Part shown: in pieces, positions 61,275-64,000 of the stretch | Layout: every line of letters starts with the position of its first letter | Position numbering within the stretch: the first letter of the stretch is position 1 | Source: Asanoa iriomotensis | GTDB lineage: Bacteria > Actinomycetota > Actinomycetes > Mycobacteriales > Micromonosporaceae | Direction: 5' to 3' | Assembly: GCF_016862515.1 (NCBI RefSeq) | Contig: NZ_BONC01000028.1 | Location: 1 to 64,000 of the forward strand | DNA length: 64,000 nucleotides | The notes under the pieces: generated by a model | What the model was told of the DNA's origin: nothing | Seen by the model: the letters and a program-made list of their open reading frames with translations, nothing else | Database searches by the model: none | Translations under genes and position numbers: made by a program

Positions 61275-63743
61275 ATGCTGTCCGTGGCGCCCGTGGGTCG
61301 CTTCGCCGAGCTGCTGCGGCGGCACCGCGCCGGTTCGGGTCTCGGCCAACGCGAGCTGGCCCGCCGCAGCGGGCTGAGCGAGCGCGCCATCCGCGACCTC
61401 GAGCGGGGCGTCCGCGCGCCCCGCACGCATTCGGCGCGGCTGGTCGCCGGCGCGCTCGAGCTCGCCGGCGACGACCTGAGCGCGTTCCTCGCCGCCGCGG
61501 TGCCGGGCGCGTCCGTTCCGGACGCCACACCCCGTCCGCCGATCAGCCCGCCGGACCGCCTGGTCGGTCGCGACACCGAGCTGCGGTCCCTGCTCGACCT
61601 GGTCACCGGCGCCCGCCACCGCCTGGTGACCGTGACCGGCCCGGGCGGCATCGGCAAGTCGCGGCTGGTGGCCGAGCTGGCGGTCGCGCTGGCCGGCCGG
61701 ACCGACCTCGCCGTCTGCGCGCTCGACCTGTCCACGGTGCGCGAGCCGGAACTGGTCGGAGAGCTGGTCGCCGACGCCCTCGGGTGCGGACCGTCGCGCC
61801 TCGCGCCGGTCGACCGGATCGCCGCGCAGCTCGGCGAGCGGCGCGTCGTGCTGATCCTCGACCGGTTCGAGCAGCTCGTCGCGGCCGCGTCCGAGATCGC
61901 CGCGCTGGTGCGCCGCTGTTCCGGCCTCACGGTGGTGGTCACCAGCCAGCGCGCGCTGCGCGTACGCGGGGAACGCCTTTTCGGTCTTGACCCGTTGCCC
62001 GCGGAGGCCGCGGTGGCCCTGTTCGCCTCGCGTGCGGCGGCCGCGCGGCCCGGTTTCGCGCTCGACGCCGGCACTCGTCCGGCGGTCGCGCGCATCTGCC
62101 GCCGGGTCGGCCATCTGCCGTTGGCCGTCGAGCTCGCCGCTGCGCGGGTCCGGCTGCTGCACCCGGCGGAGCTGGCCGAGCGCCTCGACCGTCAGCTGGC
62201 CGTCCTGGCCGACGGCGCCCGCGACCTGCCGGCCCGGCACCGGTCGTTGCGGGCGACGATCGAAGCGAGCCTCGACGTGGTCTCCGCCGACGCGCGGATC
62301 CTGTTCCGGTGGCTGGGCGGGTTCGCCGGCGGCGCCCGGCTCGGCGATGTGGAGGCGGTCGCCGACGCGCTGGGCCGCGACCCGATCTGGGTGCTGGCCA
62401 CGCTCACCGAGCTGGTCGACATCGCTCTGGTCCGGGTCGCGGCGCAGGCGGCCACCTCGCGCTACCTGCTCGCCGACCCCATGGCCGAGCTGGCCGGCGA
62501 GCACCTGCGCGGCGACGACGACCACGTGCGGGTCGAACGTGCGGTGGCCGCGCGGATGATGCGGTGCGTGCTGCACGGCCCGGCCGTCGACGACCGCGAC
62601 GCCGCCAACGTCCGTGCGGCGGTCAGCTGGGCGACTCTTCATGATCCGGCCCTGGTCGACGATGCGACGGCGGCGGCGCTCGGCCGCTTCTACGAGTCCA
62701 CCGGCCGCCTGCGCGAGGGGCAGAACCTCCTGAGCCGCCTCGCCGTCCGCGGTCCCAAGATGGCCTGGGTGCGCGCCGGGCACCTGGCCTCGCTGCGCGG
62801 TGATCTCACCGCGGCGATCGCGCTCGCCGGGCACGCGCTGGAGAAATCCGATCATCTGGTACGCGCGGCGGCGCTCAACCTGCTCGCCCAGGCCACTGTG
62901 GAGGGTGGCGACCCCACCGGCGGCCGGACGCAGCTGCGGGCGGCGCTCGTGGCGGCGCGCCGGGCCGGCGACGTCACGATGATCGGTCGCGTGTTCAACA
63001 ACCTGTCCGCGGTCTCCATCGAACTCGGCCGGCCGCGCGACGCCGAGCGCCAGCAGCGGGCGGCGCTCGCGGCCAAACGCCGCAGCGGCGCCGCTCCGAT
63101 GGAGCTGGGCCGCAGCCTGTTCAACCTGGCGGAGATCACGCTCGAGCTCGGCGAGTGCGCCACCGCCGCCGCCCGGGCCGCGGACGCCGTGCCGCTCCTC
63201 CGGGAAGGCGGCTACCTGCGACTGGCCGCCCTGGCCGAGACCACCGCCGCGCTGGCCGAGATCCGCCGCGGCGACGCCGTGGCGGCGCTGGCCGCCGTCG
63301 AGCGGGCCGAGGCACTGTTGGCCGGCGAAAGCGGCGACGACCGCCGGATGACCGCGATCGTCGGTCTACGCGTCAGCGTGGTGCGGCACGCGACCGGCGA
63401 CCGCTCCGGCGCGGCGCGGGCGCTGCGGGCAGCGCTGCCGCCGGCACTCGAGCACAACACCCGCGACCGCGACGAGGCCGCCGACGCGCTCCACGCCCAC
63501 GCCCGCCACCTCGTCGACCGCGATCCGGCCACGGCCGCCACCCTGCTCGGCGCCGGCGATGGCCTGCGGCGCCGCACGCCGACCGCGACGATCCGAGCGC
63601 AGCGCGACGAAGCCGCCGCGGCCGCGCGCGACGCTCTGGGCGACACGGACTTCGCGGCGCGCCACCGCCAGGGTGCCATCTTGGATCTCAGCGGTCTGCT
63701 TGACCTCTGCGCCGACGTTGCCTGGCGAGCAGATGGAGTCTGA
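61275..63743 (+). CDS. XRE-STAND-TPR regulator
   Basis: 822 residues. XRE helix-turn-helix (residues 8-60, FAELLRRHRAGSGLGQRELARRSGLSERAIRDLERGVRAPR), then a STAND ATPase: Walker A GPGGIGKSRL, Walker B RRVVLILDRFE, VVTSQRALR, GHLPLAVELAAARV, winged helix, and TPR-like repeats to the end (GRTQLRAALVAARRAGD, ATAARAADAVPLLREGG). A ligand-activated transcription regulator, related to those often called transcriptional activator or BTAD-lacking AfsR-like. ATG 61275 follows GAGGATGGCCC. A divergent protease is the most obvious target. Confidence 0.87.
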   Translation: MLSVAPVGRFAELLRRHRAGSGLGQRELARRSGLSERAIRDLERGVRAPRTHSARLVAGALELAGDDLSAFLAAAVPGASVPDATPRPPISPPDRLVGRDTELRSLLDLVTGARHRLVTVTGPGGIGKSRLVAELAVALAGRTDLAVCALDLSTVREPELVGELVADALGCGPSRLAPVDRIAAQLGERRVVLILDRFEQLVAAASEIAALVRRCSGLTVVVTSQRALRVRGERLFGLDPLPAEAAVALFASRAAAARPGFALDAGTRPAVARICRRVGHLPLAVELAAARVRLLHPAELAERLDRQLAVLADGARDLPARHRSLRATIEASLDVVSADARILFRWLGGFAGGARLGDVEAVADALGRDPIWVLATLTELVDIALVRVAAQAATSRYLLADPMAELAGEHLRGDDDHVRVERAVAARMMRCVLHGPAVDDRDAANVRAAVSWATLHDPALVDDATAAALGRFYESTGRLREGQNLLSRLAVRGPKMAWVRAGHLASLRGDLTAAIALAGHALEKSDHLVRAAALNLLAQATVEGGDPTGGRTQLRAALVAARRAGDVTMIGRVFNNLSAVSIELGRPRDAERQQRAALAAKRRSGAAPMELGRSLFNLAEITLELGECATAAARAADAVPLLREGGYLRLAALAETTAALAEIRRGDAVAALAAVERAEALLAGESGDDRRMTAIVGLRVSVVRHATGDRSGAARALRAALPPALEHNTRDRDEAADALHAHARHLVDRDPATAATLLGAGDGLRRRTPTATIRAQRDEAAAAARDALGDTDFAARHRQGAILDLSGLLDLCADVAWRADGV

Positions 63744-63872
63744 TCCCGCCGACGGGGCTGTGCGGCGCGGCAGATGAGCGCACTCGCTGGGCGTAGTTCG
63801 CGATCGATCCCCAGATCTCGTCGCTGAGTTGCCCGGCTCGCGGGCGCTCTTCTCCTGACCGCGGTCGCCGTC

Positions 63873-64000
63873 GTGGTGCCGGCGGGGCTGACCCTGAATC
63901 CGGCCGATCCGGCCGCCTCGTTGACGGCCGTGCACGAGCACGTCGGGCTGCATCTGACCGAACTCGCGTTCGACGTACTCGGCTGGCTGGCGTTGACCGC
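63873..64000 (+). CDS. Start of a membrane protein (cut by window edge)
   Basis: An open frame from a stop near 63825 runs off the end, reading LLLTAVAVVVPAGLTLNP, then AVHEHVGLHLTELAFDVLGWLALT. The first part looks like a membrane helix. GTG 63873 is one possible start but would cut into that helix; no ribosome-binding site is clear. Family not identifiable from this fragment. Confidence 0.35.
   Translation, partial: MVPAGLTLNPADPAASLTAVHEHVGLHLTELAFDVLGWLALT

Overview
High-GC chromosomal DNA from an actinobacterium. The evidence is uniformly GC-rich codons, many GTG/TTG starts, a DUF5709 protein, AfsR/SARP and other STAND regulators, secreted sugar hydrolases, and -10 hexamers lying 6-8 bases upstream of start codons (leaderless transcripts). 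Gene content would fit Micromonosporaceae-like soil actinomycetes, but that is inference. There is no rRNA, tRNA, CRISPR array, prophage or insertion sequence. I recognise 56 genes, one of them cut by the right edge.

Layout. 1-8.7 kb: an aldo/keto reductase divergent from a MocR/PdxR-type regulator; a diverged folD under a ZTP riboswitch; a polytopic DUF2142-like protein; DUF5709; a flavin monooxygenase/FMN reductase pair; a LURP-one-like protein; a small secreted protein. 8.7-15.1 kb: a LacI regulator with its own palindromic operator, a large secreted alpha-L-rhamnosidase, and a secreted FG-GAP/Ig-like protein. 15.1-26.3 kb: a DHA2 efflux pump, a membrane-anchored STAND/TPR protein, a ketoglutarate-semialdehyde-type dehydrogenase, an adenosine-deaminase homologue and an AhpD-family protein that both lack catalytic residues, a YbjJ-type MFS protein, an ABC-F protein with a structured leader, and an amidase. 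26.3-27.9 kb: a divergent KDPG aldolase / KDG kinase pair. 27.9-37 kb: a DUF5937-ArsR regulator with a clear operator next to an MFS pump, an alpha/beta hydrolase and ECF sigma factor in one operon, Nudix/DinB, maleylacetate reductase, a VanX-like dipeptidase, a zinc-ribbon protein and a SnoaL-like protein. 37.3-41.8 kb: secreted pullulanase and dihydrolipoyl dehydrogenase. 41.8-47.1 kb: a Gfo/Idh oxidoreductase, two lipoproteins (one a GH3 enzyme with an altered catalytic loop), a DUF6348-like protein and a membrane tandem DJ-1/PfpI protein.

47.3-50.2 kb is the least explained part: a SARP/NB-ARC regulator converges on a small operon made of a DUF5317 membrane protein and two unannotated single-span microproteins (34 and 56 residues) that share the C-terminal sequence LLYTIGAP. 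50.2-59.7 kb is an ABC-type sugar-uptake operon (binding protein, two permeases, NagB-like deaminase, GH4, BadF-type sugar kinase, GH3) facing a GntR/HutC regulator across a dense cluster of ACCAG/CTGGT half-sites. It most likely serves an amino-sugar glycoside. 59.8-64 kb: a secreted S1 protease and an XRE-STAND-TPR regulator, divergent from one another, then the start of a membrane protein.

The strongest general observation is that at least 15 genes have a TAnnnT hexamer ending 6-8 bases before their ATG or GTG, which predicts leaderless mRNAs and fixes several start codons.
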